The notes below the pieces were generated by a model. The model was given only the letters and a program-made list of their open reading frames with translations, ran no database searches and was not told the origin of the DNA. Both the position numbers and the translations under genes were made by a program. A stretch of DNA of 64,000 nucleotides. Origin: Bartonella sp. MM73XJBT.G. GTDB taxonomy: Bacteria; Pseudomonadota; Alphaproteobacteria; Rhizobiales; Rhizobiaceae. Shown here in pieces: positions 36,484 through 47,206 of the stretch (within the stretch, counting starts at the first letter, position 1; the number at the start of each line of letters is the position of its first letter). The stretch covers positions 1 through 64,000 of the forward strand of contig NZ_JAQISW010000006.1 in assembly GCF_028618435.1 (NCBI RefSeq), in the 5' to 3' direction.

Positions 36484-37468
36484 TATCTCTATTAAAAACA
36501 GTATAAAAAAATAAATTTTAAAAATGACAATAAAAATTCTGTATAAATAATAAATATATTATGTATAGATAAAAATATCATTTATAATATTTAAAAAATA
36601 TAAGAATAACATCATTGTTTTTTCTTAATTAAATTTTAAGTTTATAAAAATTGCACCTGATATTTTCTTTTGAGTTATAATTTTATAATAAAGAAACATA
36701 TTTATAATTGAACTCCGTTGTGTTGTTATTGTGTGTATGTATGAATGGCGTTAATGCCTTTTTTAGCAATTGTTGGTTGTTGCCTCTTGCCTCTTGCCTC
36801 TTGCAGTGTGAAAAAAGTCTCTGCGCTATCGCGTTGTCTTTATGATTGCTATCATGTTATTTAGCACTGTTTTTTATGTTCGCTTTGGCATTTGAGGTGC
36901 TTATTGTGCCTAAGTGACTTACAAGAGAATTGAAGTACCATGTTGATAGACCTAAGCTTCTTTTGGCTTACTTTACGTTATTGGTATGTGGAGAAGTTAT
37001 TTACGCGTGTTGAGGAAATTAAGAGAATTCTTAGTTTTTAATGGAAATCATTACGATAATCGTTTTGAATGTTTTTTTTTGCGATTATTTATTCCACGAC
37101 AGTTTTTTTTCATTTATGCGCAACGCACCTATCATTTATTATTTTACTTTTATATTCAGGAGCTCTTTTTTTAAAGGTGCTTTTGGTGGAGTGGTGACCA
37201 GAGGGGGCGAAGTAGAGCCAAGGTGAAGAACCGTGAAAATTAAAGCAGAGCTGTTTTGAAGCCATGTTATGGGTTAAGGATGTGCTGGTGAGAAGTTTAG
37301 GAAGAGCAGTTTTTTTGTTCCTTTTACTTATGGGATGAAAGAGAAACGGGAATTTTTCTGTTAGAGTTGTGCTTTTTTGAGTTTGAGGGAAATATCTTTC
37401 TTATTCCTGTTGTTTTTTGCTTGTTCGTAGAGTTTTCAAGGGGAATTTATATATGAGAGGAAATTGCT
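36484..37468. other. Gene-free AT-rich spacer
   Basis: About 985 bp. The only noticed features are a short tandem (CCTCTTG)x3 near 36781-36803 and a purine-rich stretch near 37185-37240. No RNA gene was recognised. Confidence 0.5.
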
Positions 37469-38158
37469 TTACATAGGGCGCTTGCCAAATAAAGCAGAGC
37501 CAATGCGAAGGACATTCGAGCCAAATTGTAAAGCTGTTTTAAAGTCATTAGACATGCCCATGGAAAGCTTTGGGAGTTCTGCTTGTTTTGCAAGTTTTGC
37601 TAAGAGAGCGAAATAGGGACCAGGATTTTCCTCAATAGGGGGGATGGCCATCAGACCAATGATATCAAGTCCATAGTTGTTTTTGCATTGAGAAACAAAA
37701 GGGGCTACTTCTTGCGGGGTAACTCCACTCTTTTGCGGTTCTAAGCCAATGTTGACCTGAACATAGCAGGGAAGATGTTTTTGTTGTTTTTGCATTTCTA
37801 TGCTCAAAATTTTGGCTATTTTTTCACGATCAACCGTTTGAATGACATCAAAAATTTTAACGGCTTCAGCGGCTTTATTGGATTGTAAGGGACCGATAAG
37901 ATGAAGTTTAATATTTTCAAATTGTTGACGTAATCCCAGCCATTTTTGTGCTGCTTCTTGTACGCGGTTTTCTGCAAATTGAGAGTGACCGGCTTGCAAA
38001 AGGGGACGTATATCATCAATAGAAACAGTTTTTGAAACAGCGATAAGTTCAACTTCTTCCACGGGGCGTTGTAGCTCTTGACACAGTGTTGCAATGTCTT
38101 TTTTAAGGTTTTGCAATGCTTCAGTGGAGGAGGCTTGGGGGAGCGTGTGTGTATCCAT
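37469..38158 (-). CDS. YggS-family pyridoxal-phosphate homeostasis protein
   Basis: A 229-aa member of the YggS/PROSC/YBL036c family: PLP-binding Lys in LIAVSKTVSIDDI near residue 43, AENRVQEAAQKW, LHLIGPLQSNKAAEAV, VDREKIA, VQVNIGLEPQKSGV and the C-terminal LSMGMSNDFKTALQFGSNVLRIGSALFG. These proteins bind PLP without known enzymatic activity and keep its free level in balance. The gene is divergent from leuS, about 170 bp away. Confidence 0.93.
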   Translation of the reverse strand: MDTHTLPQASSTEALQNLKKDIATLCQELQRPVEEVELIAVSKTVSIDDIRPLLQAGHSQFAENRVQEAAQKWLGLRQQFENIKLHLIGPLQSNKAAEAVKIFDVIQTVDREKIAKILSIEMQKQQKHLPCYVQVNIGLEPQKSGVTPQEVAPFVSQCKNNYGLDIIGLMAIPPIEENPGPYFALLAKLAKQAELPKLSMGMSNDFKTALQFGSNVLRIGSALFGKRPM

Positions 38159-38328
38159 ATTTTTGTGCTTTACCGTTTTTATTCAAGTTTTATACAAGTA
38201 TTATTCAGGGGTTGGTTATTTTTATAAAATACTTAGGGAAATATTGCACGAAAATGTTGACGATGAGGTTAATCCATGGTCAAGCATAATAAAACAAGTT
38301 TTTGGTTTAGTTTTATTAAAAGAGTACC

Positions 38329-40989
38329 ATGGGAATGACAATTGAGCATTATAAGATAGGTGAACGCTATAATCCACGTGCGAGAGAAAAAAAATGGCAA
38401 GAAATTTGGGATGAAAAGAAAATTTTTCAGACTGTAGGGGAAGATTGCCGTAAAAAATATTATGTTTTAGAGATGTTTCCTTATCCATCAGGCCGTATTC
38501 ACATGGGACATGTGCGCAATTATGCTATGGGGGATGTGGTGGCACGCTATAAACGCGCGAAAGGTTTTAATGTGCTTCATCCTATGGGCTGGGATGCTTT
38601 TGGGATGCCGGCTGAAAATGCTGCTTTGCAAAGTAAAGTACATCCTAAAACTTGGACCTATGAAAATATTGCCGTCATGCGTGGGCAATTAAAGCAATTA
38701 GGGCTTTCACTTGATTGGGCGCGTGAATTTGCAACGTGTGATGTGGACTATTACCACCGCCAACAAATGCTATTCCTTGATTTTTATCAAAAGGGGCTGG
38801 TGGCGCGTAAAGTGGCTAAGGTCAATTGGGATCCCGTTGACCATACTGTTTTGGCCAATGAACAGGTTGTGGATGGACGGGGGTGGCGTTCTGGGGCGTT
38901 GGTGGAACAACGTGAATTGACCCAGTGGTTTTTCAAAATTAGTGACTTTAGTGAAGATCTCTTGGCAGGACTTGAAGAACTGGATCAATGGCCAGAAAAA
39001 GTGCGCACAATGCAAAAAAACTGGATTGGAAAATCCCAAGGTTTGCTGATTCGTTGGGCTTTAAAGGCAACAGCTGATGATGCAAGGGATGCTCATGATG
39101 TTTGTGAGCTATTTAATGAGGTTGTTTGTTATTCAACGCGTCCTGATACCTTGTTTGGTGCTTCCTTTTTGGCTCTGTCTGTTGATCATCCTATTGCACA
39201 ATCTCTTGCAAAAAAAGACAAAGCCTTGGCGGCTTTTGTTGAGAATTGTCGGAGTGGTGGAATGACAACTGCAGTTCTTGAAACAGCGGAAAAACAAGGA
39301 TTTCGCACATCGCTTGTGGCGGTGCATCCTTTTGATTCAACGGTGCATATCCCCGTTTATATCGCTAATTTTGTGTTGATGGACTATGGAACGGGGGCTG
39401 TTTTTGGCTGTCCAGCCCATGATCAGAGAGATTTTGATTTTGCGCGTAAATATGATCTTCCGATAAAACCAGTGGTTTTGCCAAAAGGAGAGCAAGCAGA
39501 AAATTTTGTTATTGCTGAAACACCTTATGTTGGTGATGGGGTGATGATTAACTCTCGCTTTTTAGATGGTTTGACACCCCAACAAGCCTTTGAAGAAGTT
39601 ACCAAAAGGCTTGAGGGGCAAGTGCTCAATGGGCAACCACAAGGAAAAAAAACAGTGCAATTTCGATTGCGTGATTGGGGAATTTCGCGTCAACGTTATT
39701 GGGGCTGCCCCATTCCGATGATCCATTGTAAAACGTGTGGTGTTGTGCCTGTACCACGGGCTGATTTGCCAGTTATCTTGCCTGATGATGTTACTTTTGA
39801 TCAACCGGGTAATCCTCTTGCACGGCATGAAAGGTGGCAAGCTGTTGCTTGTCCTTCCTGTGGTCAACCTGCCAAACGTGAAACCGATACCATGGATACT
39901 TTTGTGGATTCTTCTTGGTATTATGCACGCTTTACGGCTCCTTTTGCCGCAGAACCTGTTGAAAAACAAGCAACCACTGAATGGCTACCTGTGCAACAAT
40001 ATATTGGTGGAATTGAGCATGCGATTCTCCATCTTCTTTATGCGCGCTTTTTTATGCGTGCTATGAAATTGGTTGGTCATGTGAGTGTGGATGAGCCTTT
40101 TAAGGGGCTCTTTACTCAAGGGATGGTGGTGCATGAAACCTATCGGGATGATCAAGGGTGGGTTTCTCCAGCAGAAATTTCGATTGTTGAAAAAGATGGA
40201 AAACGGTGTGCTTATAAATTGACCGATCAAAGCGAAGTGACGATTGGTTTGATTGAGAAAATGTCAAAATCAAAAAAGAATGTTGTTGATCCTGATGATA
40301 TTATTGCATCTTACGGCGCTGATACGGTACGCTGGTTTGTGTTGTCCGATTCTCCCCCGGAAAGAGATGTCATCTGGACAGAATCGGGTGTTGAAGGTGC
40401 GCATCGCTTTGTCCAGCGTGTTTGGCGCCATGTGGCGTTGAGTGCTTCTGTTTTAAAGGATGTGGCCCCTTGTGCCGGGTATCAGGGAGCGGCTTTGGAT
40501 CTGTCAAAGGCAGCGCATCGCACGCTCTACGCTGTAGAAGATGATTTAGAAAAATTTGCCTTTAATCGGGCTATTGCACGCCTTTATGAATTCTTGAATA
40601 TTATGGTACCTTTGTTAAATAAGGTGGCAGATGTTGAGGATGAAATGAAGGCGGCTTTACGTCAAGCTATGGATTTTTTCCTTGCCATGATTGCACCTAT
40701 TATTCCGCATTTAGCGGAAGAATGTCATGCGGCTTTAGGGGAGAAAACTTTAATGTCTGAACTTGCTTGGCCTGTTTATGATCCCGCATTGATCGTTGAA
40801 GAAAGCTATACTTTGCCAGTGCAAATTAATGGCAAAAAACGTGGTGAGGTCACCGTTGCTGCAACAGCGAATGAGACCATGATTAAAGAAGCGGTTTTGG
40901 CTTTAGATTTTGTACAGATGCAGCTGGGCGAAAAACCTATGAAAAAAATCATTATTGTTCCACAAAGGATTGTGAATGTCGTTCTCTAA
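38329..40989 (+). CDS. leuS: Leucyl-tRNA synthetase
   Basis: An 886-aa class I synthetase charging tRNA-Leu. HIGH motif in [15 protein letters not shown] near residue 50, KMSKS in [16 protein letters not shown] near 645, a large CP1 editing domain (around 225-430, with [15 protein letters not shown]) and the usual C-terminal domain. The length matches bacterial LeuRS. Its last 14 bp overlap lptE, a leuS-lptE pairing common in proteobacteria. Confidence 0.97.
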   Translation: MGMTIEHYKIGERYNPRAREKKWQEIWDEKKIFQTVGEDCRKKYYVLEMFPYPSGRIHMGHVRNYAMGDVVARYKRAKGFNVLHPMGWDAFGMPAENAALQSKVHPKTWTYENIAVMRGQLKQLGLSLDWAREFATCDVDYYHRQQMLFLDFYQKGLVARKVAKVNWDPVDHTVLANEQVVDGRGWRSGALVEQRELTQWFFKISDFSEDLLAGLEELDQWPEKVRTMQKNWIGKSQGLLIRWALKATADDARDAHDVCELFNEVVCYSTRPDTLFGASFLALSVDHPIAQSLAKKDKALAAFVENCRSGGMTTAVLETAEKQGFRTSLVAVHPFDSTVHIPVYIANFVLMDYGTGAVFGCPAHDQRDFDFARKYDLPIKPVVLPKGEQAENFVIAETPYVGDGVMINSRFLDGLTPQQAFEEVTKRLEGQVLNGQPQGKKTVQFRLRDWGISRQRYWGCPIPMIHCKTCGVVPVPRADLPVILPDDVTFDQPGNPLARHERWQAVACPSCGQPAKRETDTMDTFVDSSWYYARFTAPFAAEPVEKQATTEWLPVQQYIGGIEHAILHLLYARFFMRAMKLVGHVSVDEPFKGLFTQGMVVHETYRDDQGWVSPAEISIVEKDGKRCAYKLTDQSEVTIGLIEKMSKSKKNVVDPDDIIASYGADTVRWFVLSDSPPERDVIWTESGVEGAHRFVQRVWRHVALSASVLKDVAPCAGYQGAALDLSKAAHRTLYAVEDDLEKFAFNRAIARLYEFLNIMVPLLNKVADVEDEMKAALRQAMDFFLAMIAPIIPHLAEECHAALGEKTLMSELAWPVYDPALIVEESYTLPVQINGKKRGEVTVAATANETMIKEAVLALDFVQMQLGEKPMKKIIIVPQRIVNVVL

Positions 40990-41569
40990 AAGTTTTATTC
41001 TTGTCGTTTTAGCGGGTGTCTGTACCCAGTTGTATGGGTGTAAAGTTGAACCACTCTATCGTCAAGAGTCGCAGAGTTTCAGGGCAATGAATTCTGCTGT
41101 TTATGGGTACTCTTCTGAGCAAGCTTCTTTGGGGCTTGCACAAAAGCTTAGCTCTATTGTTGTGGAAGAGCCTTCGGATCGTTTTGGACAAATAGTGCGC
41201 AATCATCTGCTGTTTTTGTTGTATGGAAAGGGGGGTAAACCTTCTCAACCGGCTTATCAATTGGCATTGCAGATATCCTTCTTGACAAGAAAATCGATGC
41301 AGATAGACGTTGATTTTGAGAAAAAGAGAAAGGGACGACCTTCTGTTGGAACTGTTATGAGCAAAGCTTCCTATACCTTGAAGGATATGAAAAATAGGCC
41401 TGTTGCAAAAGGAACAGCAATAATGAATGCCTCTTTTGAGCGACTTCGTCAAGAATATGCAACGATGCAAGCAGAAGAAGATGCAAAAAAGCGTGTAGCA
41501 GAAGAACTTGCTGAACAGATTTTTTTGTTACTTTCTAGAGATCTTTCCAATAAAACTTCTCGTCCTTAG
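40976..41569 (+). CDS. lptE: LptE-like LPS-assembly lipoprotein
   Basis: A 197-aa lipoprotein with a signal peptide and lipobox-like end (VCTQLYGC followed by KVEPLYRQ). LptE plugs the LptD barrel that inserts lipopolysaccharide in the outer membrane; alphaproteobacterial members share the GC.V.PLY start and the alternation of strands seen here. It overlaps the end of leuS, a position where lptE is often found. Its stop overlaps that of the convergent transaldolase gene by 4 bp. Confidence 0.85.
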   Translation: MSFSKSFILVVLAGVCTQLYGCKVEPLYRQESQSFRAMNSAVYGYSSEQASLGLAQKLSSIVVEEPSDRFGQIVRNHLLFLLYGKGGKPSQPAYQLALQISFLTRKSMQIDVDFEKKRKGRPSVGTVMSKASYTLKDMKNRPVAKGTAIMNASFERLRQEYATMQAEEDAKKRVAEELAEQIFLLLSRDLSNKTSRP

Positions 41570-42219
41570 GCAATCTTTTGTCCTGTCTTTTGCCAATCGT
41601 TGAGAAATATTTGCAATCCTTTATCTGTAAGCGGATGTTTGACGAGGGCTTTTAAGATTGCGGGTGGAACTGTTGCAACGTTAGCACCACTTAGGGCTGC
41701 TTCTTTGACATGGTTAACGGTGCGGATTGAAGCGGCTAAGATTTGTGTTTTACAGTTATAGTTATCATAAATTGTGCGAATTTCATGAAGGAGTTCACTT
41801 CCATTTAGTCCGCAATCATCGAGTCTTCCAATAAAAGGCGAAACAAAGGTTGCACCTGCTTTGGCCGCAAGTAAAGCTTGATTGGCAGAAAAACAAAGTG
41901 TGAGATTTGTTTTTAGTCCTTCTGCTGTAAGGGCTTTACAAGCTTTTAATCCATCTAGAGTTAAAGGAAGTTTGATGCAAATATTATCAGCAATCTTTGC
42001 TAAAACAGCCGCTTCTTTCATGATGTTTTCAAATTCTGTTGCTGCAACTTCAGCAGAAACAGGTCCACTAACGAGAGAACAAATTTCTTTTGTCACTTCA
42101 AGAATATTGCGTCCTGATTTTAGGATAAGAGAAGGATTGGTGGTCACACCATCAACAAGGCTTAAATTCTGTAATTCTCGGATTTCTTCAATATTGGCGC
42201 TGTCCACAAAAAATTTCAT
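41566..42219 (-). CDS. Transaldolase / fructose-6-phosphate aldolase family protein
   Basis: A 217-aa short-form transaldolase: start [30 protein letters not shown], the Schiff-base Lys in NICIKLPLT near residue 85, then [24 protein letters not shown] and the ILAASIRT and GANVATVPP blocks. This family includes both transaldolase (pentose phosphate pathway) and fructose-6-phosphate aldolase, and sequence alone does not settle which. Bartonella copies are usually annotated as transaldolase. Confidence 0.92.
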   Translation of the reverse strand: MKFFVDSANIEEIRELQNLSLVDGVTTNPSLILKSGRNILEVTKEICSLVSGPVSAEVAATEFENIMKEAAVLAKIADNICIKLPLTLDGLKACKALTAEGLKTNLTLCFSANQALLAAKAGATFVSPFIGRLDDCGLNGSELLHEIRTIYDNYNCKTQILAASIRTVNHVKEAALSGANVATVPPAILKALVKHPLTDKGLQIFLNDWQKTGQKIA

Positions 42220-43162
42220 CTCTAATCCTTCCTTTTAGCTTTTTATTTAAAGCTTTTCACATTCTATCTTGCTTTTTTGTTATGCGCTATTGTTGACAGC
42301 AAAAGCAAGAGGAAGAATGAATATCTCTATAAAAATAGGAATGCAAAAAAGGATGCCATGGTGTTCATCATGCATTTGCTTTCTGTAAAGAAAGATTTCG
42401 TATTTTTTCTATGCCTATTTCATGGCGTTGCTTGTCATAAGACGTAGGATTCATTGCGCATGAGCATTTTTATGTAGTGGTATCTTTGCATAGTGATTAC
42501 TCTTGATATTTGAGAATTTTATAAGATGCCTTCCTTATTTTATGGGACATTTTATTTCGATTGTCGCATGTCAGTGAATGGATATTTTTGTGTCGTAAAG
42601 TATCATTAAAGAGGATATGCGTTTTACATGTGAAGTTTTCCTGCGTTTAAAGAATTTTTTATAATAAAAAAATTCTCATATTGAGCGTTTTTATGACGAT
42701 ATGTAAAAATGATTTATTTTTATGAATCAATATGTTGATGATAAGTTGAGATATGAGGTGGAAAGAAAATAAAAGCGTTTATGTTGGGCATGAAATTACA
42801 ATTATGGGGTCGCTAAGGAGTGCAGTGATGATGCAGTGATCATGTTGTGTTGAATGCTTAATCGTGATGGGTGTTATTTGCACTGGAGAATAGCATTGTT
42901 TGTTTGCTATAGAGCATGAGATTGGTGTTTTTGTAATGGAATGCGTATTAAAAATGATTCTTGTGAGAAGCTTATTGTGAAAGGGAAGAATGATTGAAGC
43001 TCACACTGAATTTTATAAATGAATTTTATAAGAGTGTTTAAAGATAAGCTGTGGACCTGTTGGTGCTCAAGATAATCGAAGACAAGGCGATCTTAGACAA
43101 AAGGATTGTAGGATTGTAGATAAGGGGGAGATCATAGATTGGTTAAAAAGGTGAATTCAAAC
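42220..43162. other. Gene-free spacer between divergent tal-like and priA genes
   Basis: About 940 bp with dispersed-repeat copy D at about 42490-42760. Near the priA end it contains the likely priA ribosome-binding region. No other feature was recognised. Confidence 0.55.
42490..42760 (+). repeat. Dispersed intergenic repeat, copy D
   Basis: Blocks: CTTGATATTTGAGAATTTTATAA (diverged core), CCTTCCTTATTTTATGGGAC, GATTTATTTTTATGAATCAA and TATGTTGATGATAAG. The closest relation by eye is to copy A, which shares the CCTTATTTTAT block and the AATCAATAT.TTGATG tail. Confidence 0.65.
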
Positions 43163-45358
43163 ATGATAGAGGAAAAGGTTGTCTCTGTCTTGGTTCCTCT
43201 TCCTGTTGCGCATGCTTATAGTTATAAAGTCCCGTTTTCTATGGAAGTGAAAATTGGTTCTTTTGTTCGGGTTCCGGTGATGGGGCGTGAGCTTTGCGGT
43301 TTTGTTGTGGATGTTGGAGAGAAAACAAAGGATGGGCAAGGAACTGCTTCGGTGGCGCGTGAAAAATTACGCTTTCTTTTACATGTTTTTGATTGTCCCC
43401 CATTAAAGCCAGAAATGATCACATTTTTGCGGTTTGTTAGCCGTTATACAATGACGCCTTTCGGTCTTGTTGCACGATTGGTTTTGTCCGTACCGGCTGC
43501 TTTAGAGCCGGAAGCGCAGATGCTGGGATTGCGCTATTGTGGGGGAGATGTGGAACGCCTCACACCAGCGCGGTCACGGGTTTTGGAATTGGTGCGCAGT
43601 GAGAAGATATGGACACGTTCTGGTCTTGCACATGCGGCTGGAACTTCTGTTTCTGTTGTTGAAGGTTTAAAAGCACTAGGAATTTTTGAAGATGTTAAGG
43701 TTCCTGCTTCTGATCTTGTCGGTATGCCCGATCCTGATTTTTGTCCTCCTCAGTTGCAGGGTGCACAAAGTGAAGCAGCAAAACTGTTGCGGGAAGGTGT
43801 TTTATCTTCTCAGTTTCAAGTTTTTTTGCTTGATGGTGTGACGGGCTCTGGAAAGACAGAAGTTTATTTTGAAGCGGTTGCTCAAGCCTTCAAAGGGGGT
43901 AGCCAAGTTTTAATTTTATTGCCAGAAATTGCTTTAACACAGCAGTTTTTAGATCGTTTTTATGCACGTTTTGGTGCTGCGGCAGCAGAATGGCATTCCG
44001 ATTTGACACCACGTCGTAGAGAACGTGTCTGGCGGCAAGTTGCAGAAGGGCGGGTGCGCGTCGTTGCGGGGGCTCGTTCGGCACTTTTCCTTCCCTTTCA
44101 TGCGCTTGGCTTGATTGTTGTCGATGAAGAGCATGATAGCGCTTATAAACAGGAAGAACGCATTTTTTATCATGCGCGTGATATGGCTGTTGCGCGGGGC
44201 TCTTTTGAGCATTTTCCTGTTATCTTATCCTCAGCGACACCGTCGATTGAAAGCCAAGCCAATGTTTTAAAAGGGCGTTATCAAAAGGTGCATTTACCCT
44301 CCCGTTTTAAAGAAGTTTCCCTTCCACAGTTGCGGGTCATTGATATGCGCCAAGGAGGAGTGCAAAAGGGACGTTTTATTTCTTTTACCCTTGAAAGGGC
44401 TTTAAAACAAACACTTGAGAAAGGCGAGCAGGCGCTACTTTTTCTTAATCGCCGTGGTTATGCGCCTTTAACTTTATGCCGAGTGTGTGGACATCGTTTT
44501 CATTGTAGCGATTGTTCAAGTTGGTTGGTTGAACATCGCGCGCAAGGGCAACTGAAATGTCATCATTGTGGCTATCATCAACCACTTCCAGAAGCCTGTC
44601 CTGAATGTGGAACATTAGACCATCTCGTAGCTTGTGGACCAGGTGTGGAAAGAATTGCAGAAGAAACAAAAGGGATTTTTCCCCAAGCGCGCTCATTGAT
44701 TCTTTCAACAGATCTCAAAGGGGGAATTGGGCAGTTGCGAAGTGAATTGCAAGCCATTGCCAATGGCGATGTGGATATTATTATTGGGACACAGTTGGTC
44801 GCTAAAGGACATCATTTTCCCAAGCTCTCTCTGGTGGGGGTTATTGATGCTGATCTTGGTCTTGCCAATGGCGATTTACGTGCAAGTGAACGTACTTTCC
44901 AGCTGCTTTCTCAAGTGACTGGAAGAGCAGGGCGGGTGGGATTGGAAAGTTTAGGACTATTGCAAACCTATCAACCGGATCATCCGGTCATAAAAGCCTT
45001 ACTTTCATGCAAACCAGAGGATTTTTACACACGGGAGATTACAGCACGTCAGCATTATCATTTGCCCCCTTATGGGCGTCTTGCCTCTTTGATTGTGTCT
45101 GCACAACAGCGTCAAGCTGCAGAACATTATGCGCGGGCACTGCGTCAAGCTGCACCACGGGAAAAAAATATCTCGGTTATGGGACCCGCAGAGGCGCCTT
45201 TGGCTCTGGTTCGGGGGCGTTATCGTTTTCGGCTTTTACTGCAAGGGCAACGCTCTTTTGATATACAAGGGTTCATTCGGGCAATGCTGAGCAATAGTCC
45301 TAAAATGCCTAGTTCCGTTCGGGTCCAAATTGATATTGATCCGCAAAGCTTTTTTTAA
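43163..45358 (+). CDS. priA: Primosomal replication restart helicase PriA
   Basis: I start at the ATG at 43163, preceded by AGGTGA, which places VVSVLVPLP at the N-terminus as in relatives; a TTG at 43139 behind GGGGGAG is an alternative. The product is 731 aa. Walker A GVTGSGKTEVYFEA lies near residue 230, Walker B/DEEH IVVDEEHDSAYKQE near 320, and zinc-binding Cys pairs near 440-490 (CRVCGHRFHCSDC, CHHCGY, CPECG). PriA reloads the replisome at stalled forks. A decayed copy of its 3' end lies directly downstream. Confidence 0.95.
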   Translation: MIEEKVVSVLVPLPVAHAYSYKVPFSMEVKIGSFVRVPVMGRELCGFVVDVGEKTKDGQGTASVAREKLRFLLHVFDCPPLKPEMITFLRFVSRYTMTPFGLVARLVLSVPAALEPEAQMLGLRYCGGDVERLTPARSRVLELVRSEKIWTRSGLAHAAGTSVSVVEGLKALGIFEDVKVPASDLVGMPDPDFCPPQLQGAQSEAAKLLREGVLSSQFQVFLLDGVTGSGKTEVYFEAVAQAFKGGSQVLILLPEIALTQQFLDRFYARFGAAAAEWHSDLTPRRRERVWRQVAEGRVRVVAGARSALFLPFHALGLIVVDEEHDSAYKQEERIFYHARDMAVARGSFEHFPVILSSATPSIESQANVLKGRYQKVHLPSRFKEVSLPQLRVIDMRQGGVQKGRFISFTLERALKQTLEKGEQALLFLNRRGYAPLTLCRVCGHRFHCSDCSSWLVEHRAQGQLKCHHCGYHQPLPEACPECGTLDHLVACGPGVERIAEETKGIFPQARSLILSTDLKGGIGQLRSELQAIANGDVDIIIGTQLVAKGHHFPKLSLVGVIDADLGLANGDLRASERTFQLLSQVTGRAGRVGLESLGLLQTYQPDHPVIKALLSCKPEDFYTREITARQHYHLPPYGRLASLIVSAQQRQAAEHYARALRQAAPREKNISVMGPAEAPLALVRGRYRFRLLLQGQRSFDIQGFIRAMLSNSPKMPSSVRVQIDIDPQSFF

Positions 45359-45369
45359 AAATAAAATTT

Positions 45370-45675
45370 TTCTCTCAAGTGGCTGGAAGAAGCAGGGCGG
45401 GTGGGATTGGAAAGTTTAGGACTATTACAAACCGATCAACCGGATTATCCGGTCATAAAGGCTTTACTTTCATGCCAACCAGAAGATTTTTAAAAAACGG
45501 GAGATTACAGCACATCAGCATTATCATTTGCCTCCTTATGGGTGTCTTGACTCTTTGATTGTGTCTGCACAACAGCGTCAAGTCGCAGAACATTATGCGC
45601 GGGCACTGCGTCAAGCCGCACCGCGGGAGAAAAATATCTCGGTTATGGGATGAACAGAGGCATCGTCCTTATTCG
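45370..45675 (+). pseudogene. Decayed tandem copy of the priA 3' region
   Basis: Starting 12 bp after the priA stop, the DNA repeats priA from about 44908 to 45200 with high identity: GCAGGGCGGGTGGGATTGG, TCATTTGCCTCCTTATGGG and AAAATATCTCGGTTATGGGA all recur. Relative to the parent it carries a one-base insertion early (GGAAGAAGCAGG for GGAAGAGCAGG), a stop (TTTTTAAAAAACG for TTTTTACACACGG) and a TGA after VMG. It has no start and cannot encode a helicase domain. It looks younger than the ftsK tail copy. Confidence 0.92.
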
Positions 45676-46621
45676 TACAAGATATTGATTTATTAAGTAT
45701 TTTTACTTTTTAAACGTTACAGGTGAGGCGCTCATGTGGCGTAAAACTATCCAAGAAAGCTTGTTTCCTATGAATTGTCTCAGGTGTCAAGGGCGCAACA
45801 TTGAGGAGTGTGTGAGAGCTGTTTGGTTTGCTTCTGATCAAACGTAAAGGTAGGGGGGCTTTCATATGATTGTTTTAGTGATTGTTTTAGCAAATTTTTC
45901 TCAGAAAGCTTGAATTCATTTTATGATGTTGCGCGTCAATAATGTAAACGCTTTGCATAAATGAAAAAGCCTTTAAAGGCTTCCCCATCTTTATTTCATA
46001 AAGCCATAAGTTGGCACCATTATTGAGCTTCTAAAAGCTCTTGATATCTTGAGAGTGTTTATAGAAAGTGTTTTTACAAAACAATATACTTTGGTAATAT
46101 AGCAGTTTGTGAAACGTTTTAAAAAAAAGTGGATATGTGGATATTAAGAGAAAAATGATCGATTTTTTTCTTAATTTTAAGGGGGTATCCATTATTATAT
46201 TTTTCTTATACATTTGAAATAACAGACTTTTGCAGTTGCAGTCGCAGTTGTTTCTCGCTTTTCGCTAAAGCTTTTGTAGAGATAAGAGAGGTGATTTTTA
46301 AAGAAGGACAGTTTTTTCTGATCTTGCTTTGTTTGAAGCAAAATTTAAAGAGCGTGACTTTTTTACAGAAAGAAGCATAAAAAAAATCAGGATGCCAGCT
46401 TGGAGATCTTAAAAAATCCTTTTCAAAAATATTTTGAATATTTTATTTAAAATTTTTAAAAAGCAGCGATTTGTGGTGTTGCGAGTCGGCTATGTCTATG
46501 CTAGAAACCGAATGGTTTTTGTTCTAGGTGTTAAGAAGAAGATTCTTAAGATTGAGAATGTCTGTTTCATTATCATCTGATAACTATCAGAGAGTCGCTC
46601 AAGGGAAAGAGGCGGTATTTC
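45676..46621. other. Gene-free spacer upstream of the atp operon
   Basis: About 945 bp. It includes a partial dispersed-repeat copy (about 45950-46070: CCCCATCTTTATTTCATAAA, GGCACCATTATTGAGCTTCT, CTCTTGATATCTTGAGAG) and a perfect palindrome CTGATAACTATCAG at 46575-46588, about 35 bp before atpH. The atp promoter must lie here. Confidence 0.55.
46575..46588. promoter_or_regulatory. Short palindrome upstream of atpH
   Basis: CTGATA-AC-TATCAG, perfect 6+6 symmetry, ends 33 bp before the atpH start codon. It could be an operator or chance; the regulator is unknown. Confidence 0.25.
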
Positions 46622-47206
46622 GTGTCGGATTCATTTTCTCTCATACCGCTGCCGTTGGTAGATCAACGCTATGCGCAAGCGCTTTTTAGTTGCGTTCAAG
46701 AAGCTAGAAACGTTGAAAAGATTGAAAAGGCAGTGGAAGATTTCTTGCTTGTCTTAGAGCAAAATGAAGATTTAAAGCACTTCGTGCTTAGTCCATTCTT
46801 TTCAGTCAAAGAGCAGATTAAGGTGATGCAATCTGTTTGTGAAAACATCAAGTTTGCTGATAAAGAAGCAGGGCTGATTATTGGTAATTTCTTACGCGTT
46901 ATTGCAACAAACCGTAGGCTTAGTGCCGTATTTGGTATTTTACATGCCTTTCAGCGTTGCGTTGCACGCGCTCGTGGGCAAGTTACTGCGCAAATCATTT
47001 CTGCATGCCCCTTAAGTTCTCAACAAAAACAAGAGTTTTGTGAGACTTTGGAAGGTGTCGTTGGAGGAAAAGTTTTGCTACACATCACTGTAGATCCAAC
47101 AATTCTTGGTGGGTTAATCGTTCGTGTCGGGGCGTTTCAAATTGATACGTCTCTTCTAACAAAATTGTCTTCGCTTAAGCTTGCATTGAAAAAAGAGGTC
47201 AGCTGA
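46622..47206 (+). CDS. atpH: F1F0 ATP synthase delta subunit
   Basis: A 194-aa delta subunit (OSCP) starting at a GTG with AGAGGCGG upstream. Markers: [15 protein letters not shown] at the N-terminus, [12 protein letters not shown] in the middle and the C-terminal [29 protein letters not shown]. Delta links the F1 head to the peripheral stalk. First gene of the F1 operon atpHAGDC; as in rhizobia, the F0 genes are elsewhere. Its stop codon overlaps the atpA start by one base. Confidence 0.95.
   Translation: MSDSFSLIPLPLVDQRYAQALFSCVQEARNVEKIEKAVEDFLLVLEQNEDLKHFVLSPFFSVKEQIKVMQSVCENIKFADKEAGLIIGNFLRVIATNRRLSAVFGILHAFQRCVARARGQVTAQIISACPLSSQQKQEFCETLEGVVGGKVLLHITVDPTILGGLIVRVGAFQIDTSLLTKLSSLKLALKKEVS

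Noticed and set aside
37185-37240. Purine-rich GC-richer stretch as a possible small RNA or tRNA
   Set aside because: No cloverleaf, no TTCGA-type T-loop and no promoter or terminator pair could be drawn.
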